64,000 nucleotides of DNA from Shinella sp. XGS7 (GTDB taxonomy: Bacteria > Pseudomonadota > Gammaproteobacteria > Burkholderiales > Burkholderiaceae_C). The stretch lies in the NCBI RefSeq assembly GCF_020535565.1, contig NZ_CP084758.1:1143501-1207500 (forward strand), in the 5' to 3' direction. The position numbers were made by a program, and so were the translations under genes. Under the pieces are notes generated by a model. That model did no database searches. It had not been told where the DNA came from and was given only the letters and a program-made list of their open reading frames with translations. Of this stretch, positions 53,252 to 62,275 are shown one piece after another; positions within the stretch are counted from its first letter, which is position 1; each line of letters starts with the position of its first letter.

Positions 53252-53817
53252 GGCGTTGTATGTCCTTTGGCTGTCTTGACTCCTTTGAATACGGCATCCA
53301 AAGGCATCGCAAGGTCGATGCTGTGCAGTGTCAACGCACCGTTCTTCGTCTGGTCTGCATAGGCCCACGCACCGGTCTCGACCATCGTGAAGACTTCGAC
53401 CCGATGGGCGACTGGGTCAATCAGTGCGTACTCCCGCAACGATGCAAGCGAGCGATACATGTTGAACCTATCGTGCTGGTCGCCCCCCTTTGTCGGCGGC
53501 CGGATTTCGATCACGAGCTTCGGGTCAAGGACAAGCTGGTCGTCGCCAGCCGCAGCCTTACCGCAGGTCACCAGGACATCGGGGTACAGAATCGACTGAT
53601 CTGTATGCACCTTCATGCCTGTGGCAAAGACTTGGCAAGCTGTGCCATCGAGGTGCTTGTCGATGCGGATCGCCAAATTCATGGTGACCCGGTTGTGGCG
53701 AGCGGAGACGTCGTCCATGCGGAAAACGTAGCCTCGACGAGACTCGAAGCGCTCGGGTTGGGACGCTTCCCAGGCGAGAAATTCTGCCAAGGTCATCTTT
53801 TGAAGGAGCACGCTCAT
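53248..53817 (-). CDS. Uma2-family endonuclease-fold protein
   Basis: 189 residues with the restriction-endonuclease-like Uma2 pattern: MTLAEFLAWEASQPERFE, ARHNRVTMNLAIRI, ILYPDVLVTCGK (catalytic Asp), LVIEIRPPTKGGDQHDRFNMY (Glu) and LREYALIDPVAHRVEVF. These proteins are common in Cyanobacteria and some Proteobacteria; target unknown. Its operon position after a ParS/MbcA-like gene suggests a toxin or defence nuclease (inference). Confidence 0.85.
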   Translation of the reverse strand: MSVLLQKMTLAEFLAWEASQPERFESRRGYVFRMDDVSARHNRVTMNLAIRIDKHLDGTACQVFATGMKVHTDQSILYPDVLVTCGKAAAGDDQLVLDPKLVIEIRPPTKGGDQHDRFNMYRSLASLREYALIDPVAHRVEVFTMVETGAWAYADQTKNGALTLHSIDLAMPLDAVFKGVKTAKGHTTP

Positions 53818-53938
53818 TGCGCCGCCTCATCGGAACGGAATAGATAGATGCCAAGCTGCACTGCGGGAGTGCCACGTGACAACGACCTCTCGGCTGTTCA
53901 ATTGCTGCCCCTTCGCATGTAGCCGCCGACACGCGGCC

Positions 53939-54139
53939 TCAATCCTTCAATCTAGGTTGTGGCGACACGACCGCCAGGGCTTGGTCGAGCTCACTATCCT
54001 CCAGCAAACGGCCCTCAGTCATGTCGACCAGGCCCTCGAGAGCGGCGTGGGCAAGGACCAAGGCAGCGCGCTCGGACAACTCGTTGAGCTGATCCGGGCC
54101 TTCACTGCTGGGTGCCACGTCGTTCGGTCGCGAATTCAT
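53939..54139 (-). CDS. Small acidic hypothetical protein
   Basis: 66 residues from ATG 54139 (AAGGCACGGTG upstream). Helical (LNELSERAALVLAHAALEGLVDM) and acidic (EGRLLEDSELDQAL). It lies 24 bases after the ParS/MbcA-like gene stop, so is probably in the same transcript. It could be an antitoxin-like partner. Confidence 0.55.
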   Translation of the reverse strand: MNSRPNDVAPSSEGPDQLNELSERAALVLAHAALEGLVDMTEGRLLEDSELDQALAVVSPQPRLKD

Positions 54140-54163
54140 CACCGTGCCTTGATGCTCTCTGAA

Positions 54164-54796
54164 CTAAGAGTACGCACCGCTCTCCGCGCGCGCCAGTAGG
54201 TCACTGATGGTCTGTGGCCCGTCCGACCGGAGCAGGTAGTCGCCTGGGCTCGCCCCGCCCAACGCTGGATGGGGAGTTTGCAGCCAAGAGCCGATCCATG
54301 CCGACGCATTGAAGCCTGCGGACTTCCCCGCGCGGTCGACTATCTCCTGGGCCTGACCAACCAGCCGAGCCATCCACAACAGGCGCAACCCCTGGTCCAG
54401 TTCGAGCGTCTTGCCCGGCGTCGGCTTCTTGGCTTCCGTTACGGGTAGTCCGACCCACTTGGCAACCAGCTCTGCCGGAACGCGCATTTCATCAGCCAGG
54501 TGGTGCATCAGTCGCACACGCAGGCCGGCTTTCGCCAGCAGCACCAGTTGGTCTGGGCCGACCAGCCACCAATCGCGGCACTGCCCCCAAAAGATCGGCA
54601 CGACCGCAGCCGGGTATCCGATGTCGTTGGGTGGAGAGGGTGGTGCATCCTTCATTGGGACAAACAGGCCTGAGGAGGACTCGCACAGCCGACAGTGGGT
54701 GATGTCGGACGCATGCTCGTCGTCCAGGCCGGTAAGAGCGAGCGGGCTTGCGACTTGGTGGACGCACCTGCATGCTGGGCAGAGGGCGAGCATCAT
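54164..54796 (-). CDS. ParS/MbcA-type (DUF2384) protein with N-terminal zinc ribbon
   Basis: 210 residues. Two CxxC-type pairs (ALCPACRC, HCRLCES) form a likely zinc ribbon. The C-terminus (SAWIGSWLQTPHPALGGASPGDYLLRS, then ISDLLARAESG) fits the toxin-binding region of ParS/Xre/MbcA antitoxins, which usually pair with RES-domain toxins. No RES gene is adjacent; an acidic small protein and a Uma2 nuclease follow instead. Start at the first of two ATGs, with AAGGGG upstream. Confidence 0.65.
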   Translation of the reverse strand: MMLALCPACRCVHQVASPLALTGLDDEHASDITHCRLCESSSGLFVPMKDAPPSPPNDIGYPAAVVPIFWGQCRDWWLVGPDQLVLLAKAGLRVRLMHHLADEMRVPAELVAKWVGLPVTEAKKPTPGKTLELDQGLRLLWMARLVGQAQEIVDRAGKSAGFNASAWIGSWLQTPHPALGGASPGDYLLRSDGPQTISDLLARAESGAYS

Positions 54797-55653
54797 GGGA
54801 TAGCCCCTTGCGCGTTTTCTGCAATGAGCCCCGAGCCAGTGTGCGCAGAGGTCCGGCGGCCATCCCAAGCGCCCTCGTCAGTTGGCCAAAGGCGCATCTC
54901 ACGAGCCCAAGTCTGTCCAGAGTGCTTCATCGTCTGGCGGACGCCGATGTGCCCTCGAGTTGATGAACTTCGCGTAGGCGGACTTCTTGCTTTATCGCTC
55001 TATGGAGCGTCCTCCCGTAAGACTCACTCTTGGCTCGACGGTCTACCGGCTGTTCGCCCGCGACGACGCCGCAGAGAATCAAGTCAGACAGCTGAGACAC
55101 TGCCTGTTCTGGGGCATCAGGGCAGAAAGCGAAACCGCTGTCATCACGAAAGACCACCACCGCGGCCTCCCCCAATGTGCCAATCAACACTTCTTGAATG
55201 GACCGCAGCAACCATTCACCGGCTACGACCGTAAAGCACTGGATGGTCAAGATTGGGGACCGATTGGTTGACAGACTGTGAGCGACTTCTTTGCCTGAGT
55301 CATAGCAGGAAGTCTCAATGTGCGCTTCCTCGCCAGGATTGCCCAGCGTGTTCACAACGACCCAGGGTCTCGTCGTCTCTGGCACTGGGTAGGCAGACTC
55401 GGCAATCTGGAAGATGCTCAAGGAGTAGCTGGATGTGTGCAAGATGAACTCCTGGTCTTGGAATCCGGTAGGGTGTCGAGCACGCCGCTTAGCGAGGCGA
55501 GTGTGTGAAGTGGCATGGAAGCAAGGCTCCAGGGATTTCTCAGCCGGATCGCGATAAGGCTTCTGGGGGCAGCGCGCCCGAATAATGCACACTATAGAGG
55601 ATTTATTCAAGTTAACGGATTGGGAAAACTGCCCGTTTCATTGACGGGCAGGT
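54797..55653. other. Stretch without a supportable gene
   Basis: A minus-strand frame (54927-55610) has 227 codons but no internal Met and only a TTG start; its hydrophobic pattern (FTVVAGEWLLRSIQEVLIG) is suggestive, yet nothing else supports it. The end of the region is the control region of the XRE gene. Confidence 0.35.
55629..55651 (+). promoter_or_regulatory. Inverted repeat just before the XRE regulator start
   Basis: CTGCCCGT (55629-55636) and ACGGGCAG (55644-55651) are a perfect 8-bp inverted repeat ending two bases before the ATG, so it covers the ribosome-binding position. It could be an autoregulatory operator or a translation-blocking hairpin. Confidence 0.6.
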
Positions 55654-55962
55654 ATGTTCTCTTCACCGGATTGGGACTTCGCGGTCGGCCTTGCCGTGGC
55701 CACTCGGCGCTCCAAGACGGCGCAAACCCAGGAAGCGCTAGCTCATGCAGCGGGCATTCATCGGAACTACCTGGCTGACATCGAAAGGGGCAAGAAGAGC
55801 CCGACGATGGGCGTCTTCTACGCGCTGTCCGTGGCGCTGCAGACCTCGCCTGACAAACTAGCCCGTCAGGCGCTGGGTTACCTGAACGATCCTGACAAGC
55901 GGGATGCCGCACTTGCCGCGCTGCCGCCCCGGCGCCCTGGTCGGCCCAGGGTAAGCCGCTAA
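55654..55962 (+). CDS. XRE-family HTH regulator
   Basis: 102 residues. HTH_3 domain at residues about 12-65: LAVATRRSKTAQTQEALAHAAG, then HRNYLADIERGKKSPTM. The C-terminal RPGRPRVSR is basic. Single-domain repressor type, near the right end of the element; a candidate regulator of element genes or of excision. Confidence 0.88.
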   Translation: MFSSPDWDFAVGLAVATRRSKTAQTQEALAHAAGIHRNYLADIERGKKSPTMGVFYALSVALQTSPDKLARQALGYLNDPDKRDAALAALPPRRPGRPRVSR

Positions 55963-56503
55963 AGCCATCGCGATGCGGTCGTGGTTAAAGCTGATCTGCT
56001 CGGGGATTGGTGGATCAAGTGGACGCGGGAAGAGTTATCAACCTCGCTCAACCCCTCAATACCTGTTTGACTCCCAATAGCCCTGACAGGGCTTGTCCCA
56101 CCACAAAACCCGGCTATCGCGCGATTGTTTGGGGCTGCGTCAGGCATCGCAACCAAGAGGTCATGACTGACCGGGCCGAGCATTCACAACGACGCGAGCC
56201 CCCTCCAGTGCAACCAGGCAGATTGCCGTGCACGCCGGCAGGCAGGGCAGAACTTTGTAGGGTAGACCGTCGATGAGGTGTCAGAGCGTGCACTTCCAGC
56301 GTTGGTTCAACGCGGAGGATAGGAAGCTTTAAGTAAGCACTCAGATCGAAGGGCACTAAACCCCCATTCGATGCGGCGCTTGGAGCGTCGCAGAAGCGAT
56401 ACCACGGCAGTTTGAGTAGATGCCCAAAGAGCATCAAGAAAGAGTAGCATCTTCGGTAAAGGTACTGCCGCTAAGTTGTTGCTGGAGAACAATAAGTATA
56501 AAA
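55963..56503. other. Right terminal non-coding region of the element
   Basis: No gene recognised. Contains the inverted TACTCAAAC (56410-56418) and GGTACTGCCGCTAA at 56461, which resembles GGTACTCAAACCGCTAA at 20071 near the left end; both may be integrase arm sites. Confidence 0.5.
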
Positions 56504-56523
56504 ACTAGGGACGTTCCTGTTGA
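56504..56523. other. attR core
   Basis: Element-side arm ACTAGGGAC (56504-56512), GTTCC, then overlap TGTTGA (56518-56523). Mirrors the attL core. Confidence 0.8.
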
Positions 56524-56602
56524 CGTTCTGACCGCCCGCGCCCTGGGCACGGATGAAGCTGAAATCCAGCTCCCAGTCGGCCGGACGCCAGTGCAGCAGC
56601 AT
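56519..56602 (-). pseudogene. arfB: arfB, 5' part (codons 1-28), cut off by the element
   Basis: Starts MLLHWRPADWELDFSF and includes the catalytic GAGGQNVN; then the frame enters the element and stops after about 15 foreign codons. It begins 5 bases after the thioesterase stop, so it was the third gene of alr-thioesterase-arfB. Confidence 0.95.
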
Positions 56603-56607
56603 GCGGC

Positions 56608-57099
56608 TCAGCCGCCGGCCGCGGGCTGGCGGATGTCCTGGAAACGCTGCTCCAGCTCCTGGCGCAGCTGGCGGCGCAGCTTGGCGGCGGCGTAGCGGCG
56701 CAGCTCGTCGGGGCTGCGCGGCTGCAGCGGCGGCACGGGCACGGGCTTGCCCGCCTCGTCCACCGCCACCATGGTGAAGAAGCAGCTGTTGGCGTGGCGC
56801 ACCACCTGGCTGCGGATGTTCTCGGCCACCACCTTGATGCCGATCTCCATGGAGGAGCTGCCGGTGTAGTTGACCGAGGCCAGCAAGCTGACCAGCTCGC
56901 CCACATGGATGGGCTGGCGGAACATGACCTGGTCCACCGAGAGCGTCACCACATAGCGCCCGGCATAGCGGCTGGCGCAGGCATAGGCCGCCTGGTCCAG
57001 CAGCTTGAGGATGGTGCCGCCGTGCACATTGCCGGAGAAGTTCGCCATGTCCGGCGTCATCAGCACCGTCATGCTGAGCTGGTGCGAGGGCATGTCCAT
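56608..57099 (-). CDS. Acyl-CoA thioesterase (hotdog fold)
   Basis: 163 residues. SMTVLMTPDMANFSGNVHGGTILKL holds the catalytic Asn/His/Gly of YciA-like thioesterases, then DQAAYACASRYAG and VDQVMFRQPIHVGELV. The C-terminal 30 residues are a charged helix. Hydrolyses acyl-CoAs. Packed between alr (15 bp) and the arfB fragment (5 bp). Confidence 0.92.
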   Translation of the reverse strand: MDMPSHQLSMTVLMTPDMANFSGNVHGGTILKLLDQAAYACASRYAGRYVVTLSVDQVMFRQPIHVGELVSLLASVNYTGSSSMEIGIKVVAENIRSQVVRHANSCFFTMVAVDEAGKPVPVPPLQPRSPDELRRYAAAKLRRQLRQELEQRFQDIRQPAAGG

Positions 57100-57114
57100 G
57101 GCGGGGGCTCCGGT

Positions 57115-58233
57115 TCAGTCCAGGTGTTGCACCTGCACAGGCACTCTTCGTGCCAGGGCGCACATCAGCTCATAGCCGATGGTGCCGCCGGCCTTGGCCA
57201 CCTCGTCGATGGACAGCAGGCTGCCTTTGGGGCCCTGACCCCAGAGCGTGACCTCGCTGCCGAAGCCGGCCTGGGGCAGATCGCTCAGGTCCACGGTGAG
57301 CATGTCCATGGAGACGCGGCCCACGGTGGCCGTGCGGCGGCCATCCACCAGCACCGGGGTGCCGCTGGGGCAGTGGCGGGGGTAACCGTCGGCATAGCCG
57401 CAGGCCACCACGCCGATGCGCATGGGCTTGTCCGCGGTGAAGCTGCTGCCATAGCCCACGGTGTCGCCGGGCTGCAGCTGTTGCACGCCGATGATGCGCG
57501 AGCGCAGGGTCATGGCCGGGCGCAGGTCCCAGTGGGCGGCATCGTGCTCCGGATAGTCCGGGATGCCGCCATAGCTCATGATGCCGGCGCGCACCCAGTC
57601 GCTGCGCACGCGCGGCGTGTGGCGCAGGGTGGCGGCGCTGTTGGAGAGCGAGCGCTCGCCCGGCAGGTCGTGGGTCACGGCCTCGAAGGCGGCCAGCTGG
57701 TGGGCGATGCCGTCCTGGCCGAAGCGCAGGGCATCGGCATCGGAGAAATGCGTCATCAGCGAAATTTCGTCCACCTGGGGCAGGGCGTTGAGCCGGGTCC
57801 AGGCGGCGCGGAAGTTCTGCGGCGTGAAGCCCAGGCGGTTCATGCCGCTGTTCATCTTCAGGAAGACGCGGTGCGGCTCATGGGTCTTGTGCATGGCCAG
57901 CCAGTCGATCTGCTCCTGGCAGTGCACCGCATGCCACAGGCGCAGGCGCGAGCACAGCTCCAGGTCGCGCGCCTCAAAAGCGCCTTCCAGCAGCAGGATG
58001 GGGCCGCGCCAGCCCAGCTGGCGCAGCTGCTCGGCCTCGGCAAAGTCCAGCAGGGCGAAGCCATCGGCGCCGCGCAGGCCTTCGAAGGCGGCGGCAATGC
58101 CGTGGCCGTAGGCATTGGCCTTGACGACGGCCCAGACCTTGGCGTCCGGTGCGCAGGCACGGGCGCGAGCCAGGTTGTGGGCCAGGGCGGAAACGTGGAT
58201 CAGGGCTTCAATCGGACGCGGCATGGGGCGCAT
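57115..58233 (-). CDS. alr: Alanine racemase
   Basis: About 372 residues. PLP Lys in [28 protein letters not shown], and the catalytic Tyr region VGYGSSFTA near the C-terminal beta domain. Makes D-alanine for peptidoglycan. ATG 58233 has GGGGG upstream; ATG 58224 (MPRPIEAL) is equally possible. Divergent from lplT. Confidence 0.95.
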   Translation of the reverse strand: MRPMPRPIEALIHVSALAHNLARARACAPDAKVWAVVKANAYGHGIAAAFEGLRGADGFALLDFAEAEQLRQLGWRGPILLLEGAFEARDLELCSRLRLWHAVHCQEQIDWLAMHKTHEPHRVFLKMNSGMNRLGFTPQNFRAAWTRLNALPQVDEISLMTHFSDADALRFGQDGIAHQLAAFEAVTHDLPGERSLSNSAATLRHTPRVRSDWVRAGIMSYGGIPDYPEHDAAHWDLRPAMTLRSRIIGVQQLQPGDTVGYGSSFTADKPMRIGVVACGYADGYPRHCPSGTPVLVDGRRTATVGRVSMDMLTVDLSDLPQAGFGSEVTLWGQGPKGSLLSIDEVAKAGGTIGYELMCALARRVPVQVQHLD

Positions 58234-58383
58234 TGTGGCACCCCCGCAGGTACGGGCCGCTGTCCCCAAGGGGCGGGGGCCTGCAAGGGCTGCATGCTAT
58301 AAAGCCGCGCTCGTGCCCACTTGTGAACGCTCATTCCGGGTGCCAGGCCAGCCTTGATCGCAAGCAGTTCTCACCCCGGGCCG

Positions 58384-59661
58384 ATGAAAAAAGGTTTCTA
58401 CACCATCATGTCAGCGCAGTTCTTCAGCTCGCTGGCTGATAACGCGCTCTTTGTCGCCGCCGTGGAGCTGCTGCGCACCTCGGGGGAGCCGGAGTGGCAG
58501 CGCGCCGCCCTGGTGCCCATGTTCGCTCTCTTCTATGTGGTGCTGGCGCCCTTTGTGGGCGCTTTTGCCGACGCCGTGCCCAAGGGCAAGGTGATGTTCT
58601 ATTCGAACAGCATCAAGGTCGTGGGCTGCCTGATGATGCTGTTCGGCAGCCACCCGCTGCTGGCCTACGCCATCGTGGGCCTGGGCGCGGCGGCCTATTC
58701 GCCGGCCAAGTACGGCATCCTCACCGAGCTGCTGCCGCCTTCCCAGCTGGTCAAGGCCAATGGCTGGATCGAGGGCCTGACCATCGGCTCCATCATCATG
58801 GGCGTGCTGCTGGGCGGCCAGCTGGTGGGAGACAAGGTCTCGACCATGCTGCTGGGCTTCGACCTGCCCATGATCGATACCGGCATCGACACCGCGCCCG
58901 AGGCGGCCATCGCCTCCCTGGTGGGCCTGTACGTGATCGCCGCCCTGTTCAATCTGCGCATCCCGCGCACCGACGCCCCGCTGCAGCCGCTCTCGGGCAG
59001 CCCGCTGTGCCTGGTGCGCGACTTCGCTCAGTGCAACTCGCGCCTGTGGCAGGACAAGCTGGGCCAGATCTCCCTGGCCACCACCACCCTGTTCTGGGGC
59101 GTGTCCGGCAATCTGCGCTATATCGTGCTGGCCTGGGCCGCCGCGGCCCTGGGCTATGGCACGACCCAGGCCTCCAGCCTCGTGGGCGTGGTGGCCATCG
59201 GCACGGCGGTGGGCGCCGTGGTGGCCTCGGTCTATATGCGCCTGGACCAGGCCACCCGGGTCATCCCCCTGGGCATCGCCATGGGCCTGCTGGTCATCAT
59301 CATGAATGTGATCAGCAATGTCTGGGTGGCGGCGCCCTTCCTGATCATCCTGGGCGGCATCGGCGGCTTCCTGGTCGTGCCCATGAATGCCCTGCTGCAA
59401 CACCGCGGCCACAATCTGATGGGTGCCGGCCGTTCCATCGCGGTGCAGAACTTCAATGAGCAGGCCTGCATCCTGGGCCTGGGCGCGCTCTACACCGGCC
59501 TGACCAAGTTCGGTCTCTCGGCCTTCGGCGCCATCACCATCTTCGGCCTGGTGGTCGCCAGCACCATGTGGCTGATCCGCCGCTGGCACCAGCGCAACTG
59601 CGCCCGCCACCCCGAGGAGCTGGAACGCCTGCTGGCCCTGGCGCGCAGCGACCAGCACTGA
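58384..59661 (+). CDS. lplT: Lysophospholipid transporter LplT
   Basis: 425 residues, MFS with about twelve helices. MKKGFYTIMSAQFFSSLADNALF is the family start; PAKYGILTELLPPSQLVKANGWIEG is the conserved loop. It flips lysophospholipids across the inner membrane. Adjacent to alr as in many Burkholderiales. The frame extends upstream to 58354 but MKKGF fits the family. Confidence 0.94.
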   Translation: MKKGFYTIMSAQFFSSLADNALFVAAVELLRTSGEPEWQRAALVPMFALFYVVLAPFVGAFADAVPKGKVMFYSNSIKVVGCLMMLFGSHPLLAYAIVGLGAAAYSPAKYGILTELLPPSQLVKANGWIEGLTIGSIIMGVLLGGQLVGDKVSTMLLGFDLPMIDTGIDTAPEAAIASLVGLYVIAALFNLRIPRTDAPLQPLSGSPLCLVRDFAQCNSRLWQDKLGQISLATTTLFWGVSGNLRYIVLAWAAAALGYGTTQASSLVGVVAIGTAVGAVVASVYMRLDQATRVIPLGIAMGLLVIIMNVISNVWVAAPFLIILGGIGGFLVVPMNALLQHRGHNLMGAGRSIAVQNFNEQACILGLGALYTGLTKFGLSAFGAITIFGLVVASTMWLIRRWHQRNCARHPEELERLLALARSDQH

Positions 59662-59665
59662 GACC

Positions 59666-59683
59666 GGCCCCTGGGAAGGGGCC
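59666..59683. terminator. Possible bidirectional terminator hairpin
   Basis: GGCCCCT / AGGGGCC stem with GGGA loop between the convergent lplT and SGNH genes; no T-run, so weak evidence. Confidence 0.4.
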
Positions 59684-59698
59684 AGGCCCGGGCTGGAC

Positions 59699-60655
59699 TC
59701 AGCGGCTGCGGCCGCCGCGCAGCTTGGGCGCCGGTGCGACCACGGCGGGCTCGCCGCTGAGCACCCGCTCGATATGCTCGGACCAGGCGCGTGCGATCTT
59801 GAAGCAGCCGCTGTGGTTGAGATGGATCTCGTTGTGCCAGTCGCCGCTGATGCCGGCGCTGCCCGGCGCGGCCAGGGCCAGGGGCACGGCCGTGCTGTCG
59901 AAGACATGCAGGCCCGGGAAGTTCTCCTTGTCCGCCGCCAGACCCTTGAGCAGCTGGGCCAGGTGCATGACCATGAGCCGGCTCACCGCCGCCCAGTCGG
60001 CGCTGGGGATGTTGTAGGCCTTGAGCGTGGGGTAGAGCCAGGGGCCGCTGCCCTCGGCCGAGGCCGGGCGCGGCATGGGCACCGCGTAGCAGTGCATGAA
60101 GACCGGCTGGCCCGCGGAGGGGCCCTGGTCGCGCAGGCTCAGCAGGTGGCGGATATTGGCGCGCAGGTACTCGGCATAGGTCTGCCAGCCCGGCTCCGAG
60201 AAGTAGCGGGCCACGCCCTGCGAGGGGGCGCCCCACTCGGTCTGGTGGCGCAGCAGGCGCAGATGCAGGGGAATCAGGCTGGCGGGGGTCGGGTCTTGAC
60301 CCGGCGTGTGGGCCGGGGTGCGGGCGGCGGCGATCAGGTCATTGCCGCCCACGGAGAGCAGCAGGCCGTCCCAGACCGGGGCGCCCTCGCCGCTGAGCAG
60401 GCGCACGAACTCGGGCGCCGCCTCCAGGTCCACCATATGCGAGAGCGCATCGCTCTGACCGGCGCAGTTGACGGCCACGGCGCGCTGCCGAAAGACCAGC
60501 TCCTGCAGCAGATTGGCATGCGCCCCCAGCTTGGCGGCGGCCGTCGAGAACCAGGAATCCCCCTGCGCCAGCAGGCGCCAGCGGTAGCCGTCCAGCAGGG
60601 CGGCGGGGTTCGTCGAGGGCAAGTCTGCCGGTGTGAAGCAGGCCAGATGATCCAA
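59699..60655 (-). CDS. SGNH/GDSL-type hydrolase
   Basis: 318 residues. Block I LLAQGDSWFST (nucleophile Ser), block III LLSVGGNDLIAA, block V DWHNEIHLNHSG (Asp and His). No signal peptide, so probably cytoplasmic. Substrate unknown (esterase or lipase). Confidence 0.88.
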   Translation of the reverse strand: MDHLACFTPADLPSTNPAALLDGYRWRLLAQGDSWFSTAAAKLGAHANLLQELVFRQRAVAVNCAGQSDALSHMVDLEAAPEFVRLLSGEGAPVWDGLLLSVGGNDLIAAARTPAHTPGQDPTPASLIPLHLRLLRHQTEWGAPSQGVARYFSEPGWQTYAEYLRANIRHLLSLRDQGPSAGQPVFMHCYAVPMPRPASAEGSGPWLYPTLKAYNIPSADWAAVSRLMVMHLAQLLKGLAADKENFPGLHVFDSTAVPLALAAPGSAGISGDWHNEIHLNHSGCFKIARAWSEHIERVLSGEPAVVAPAPKLRGGRSR

Positions 60656-60868
60656 AAGAAGCTCTCCCTTGATGGCTCGGACGAGTGGGGCAGGACGCTC
60701 GCGCCGCAGCCGAATTGGAAGGCCAGGGCCGCGCGTTTCGCCATGCTATAAACCCTGGGCATTGTTGGCTGGGCTCACCCGGCTTAGCCAGCGCTTTTCA
60801 GGGGGGTTGTTGCAGGCAGCCAACCCCCAGCGAACCCGCCCTCATGCTCGCTGGGCGCACCCTGGCCC

Positions 60869-61741
60869 ATGCGTTCTCCGCTTCCCTATTTCGCCCTCGT
60901 CTTCAACGCCCTGATCTGGGGTCTGTCCTGGTGGCCCTTCCGGCAGTTCCAGGCCGCTGGTCTGCACCCGCTGTGGACCACGGTGATGCTCTACACCCTC
61001 TCGCTCCTGGTCATCAGCCTGGGCGCGGGGCGGCGGGTCTGGGCCGAGTTCTTCGCCCACCCCAGCCTCTGGCTCATCATGCTGGCCGCCGGCACCACCA
61101 ACACGGCCTTCAACTGGGCCGTGTCCATGGGCGACGTGGTGCGGGTGGTGCTGCTCTTCTATCTGATGCCGCTGTGGGCCGTGCTGCTGGCCCGCCTCAT
61201 TCTCAAGGAACCACTGCGGCCCGCCGCCCTGGCGCGCATCGCCCTGGCCCTGGGCGGGGCGGCGGCGGTGCTGTGGCCGGCCGAGGGCGGCTTCCCCCTG
61301 CCGGCCAGCGCGGCCGACTGGCTGGGCGTGCTGGGCGGCCTGACCTTCGCCTTCAACAATGTGATGCTGCGCCGCGAGGCCGCGCGCAGCCCGCAGTCGC
61401 GCGCCCTGGCCATGTTCGGCGGCGGCGTGCTGGTGGCGGGCACGGCGGCCCTGCTGATGTCGGGCGCCGGCCTGGTGCCCGCGCCCAGCCTGCCGGGCTG
61501 GATCTGGGCCTTGCCGGCGGCGGCCATGGCCGTGCTCTTCTTCTTCTCCAACCTGGCCCTGCAGTACGGCGCCAGCCGCCTGCCGGCCAACGTCACGGCC
61601 ATCGTGATGCTGGTGGAGGTGCCGGCCGCGGCCATCTCGGCCCTGTGGCTGGGCGGCGGCGCGCTGAACGCTCAGACCGCCCTGGGCGGCGCGGCCATCC
61701 TGGGCGCGGCGGTGCTGGCAGCCCTGGAGCGGCGGCGCTAG
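60869..61741 (+). CDS. EamA/DMT-family transporter
   Basis: 290 residues, ten transmembrane helices in two EamA repeats (FNALIWGLSWWPFRQF; MAVLFFFSNLALQYGASRLPANVTAIVML). The start ATG 60869 is the first after the divergent promoter region. It differs clearly from the other EamA protein at 15829. Confidence 0.9.
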   Translation: MRSPLPYFALVFNALIWGLSWWPFRQFQAAGLHPLWTTVMLYTLSLLVISLGAGRRVWAEFFAHPSLWLIMLAAGTTNTAFNWAVSMGDVVRVVLLFYLMPLWAVLLARLILKEPLRPAALARIALALGGAAAVLWPAEGGFPLPASAADWLGVLGGLTFAFNNVMLRREAARSPQSRALAMFGGGVLVAGTAALLMSGAGLVPAPSLPGWIWALPAAAMAVLFFFSNLALQYGASRLPANVTAIVMLVEVPAAAISALWLGGGALNAQTALGGAAILGAAVLAALERRR

Positions 61742-61786
61742 CATCGCGGGCCACGGCTCCCGCGGCGGGAGCAAGGACAAAACACC

Positions 61787-62275
61787 ATGACCCAGACCGC
61801 CTATGACTTCCAGGCCCAGAGCATCCGCGGCGAGGCCGTGGACCTGGCCCAGTACCGCGGCCAGGTGCTGCTGATCGTCAACACCGCCAGCGCCTGCGGT
61901 TTCACGCCCCAGTTCAAGGGCCTGGAGCAGCTCTGGGAGGACTATGGGGCCCGCGGCCTGGTGGTGCTGGGTTTTCCCAGCAATGAGTTCGGCGGCCAGG
62001 ACCCCGGCAGCAATGAGCAGATCGCCTCCTTCTGCGAGATGAACTACGGGGTCAGCTTCCCCATGATGTCCAAGATCCGCGTCAACGGCGCCGAAGCACA
62101 TCCCCTTTGGCAATGGCTCAAGAGTGAGAAGCCGGGTTTTCTGGGCACCGAGCTGATCAAGTGGAATTTCAGCAAATTCCTGATCGGCCGCGACGGCCAG
62201 GTGCTCAAGCGCTACGCGCCCAATGACGCGCCGGAGAAGCTGCGCGGCGATATCGAGGCGGCGCTGGGCCGCTAG
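61787..62275 (+). CDS. Glutathione peroxidase (thiol type)
   Basis: 162 residues. Catalytic Cys in NTASACGFTPQFKGLE, then GFPSNEFGGQDPGSNEQI and WNFSKFLIGRDG. The Cys form (not selenocysteine) usually uses thioredoxin or glutathione to reduce peroxides. 45 bp behind the EamA gene; its stop overlaps the convergent Crp/Fnr gene by 4 bases. Confidence 0.95.
   Translation: MTQTAYDFQAQSIRGEAVDLAQYRGQVLLIVNTASACGFTPQFKGLEQLWEDYGARGLVVLGFPSNEFGGQDPGSNEQIASFCEMNYGVSFPMMSKIRVNGAEAHPLWQWLKSEKPGFLGTELIKWNFSKFLIGRDGQVLKRYAPNDAPEKLRGDIEAALGR

Larger units (their letters stand above)
20045..56523. mobile_element. 36.5-kb integrative element inserted in arfB
   Basis: Boundaries come from the split arfB gene. 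The last common bases at each junction are TGTTGA (20045-20050 and 56518-56523), consistent with the short overlap left by a tyrosine recombinase. Removing one copy and everything between restores ...GGC-CAG-AAC-GTC-AAC-AAG-GTG... (G-Q-N-V-N-K-V-A) in frame. The contents differ in character from both flanks: visibly lower GC, defence-type genes, insertion-sequence remains and two tyrosine recombinases. No conjugation or phage structural genes were recognised, so it is best described as a genomic island mobilised by its recombinase trio. Confidence 0.95.

Noticed and set aside
54927-55610. 227-codon minus-strand frame near the XRE gene
   Set aside because: No Met anywhere in the frame, only a TTG start, and no recognisable family; left as unresolved rather than called.
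20045-56523. Prophage or conjugative element
   Set aside because: No capsid, terminase, portal, tail, relaxase, T4SS or replication genes were recognised between the junctions.
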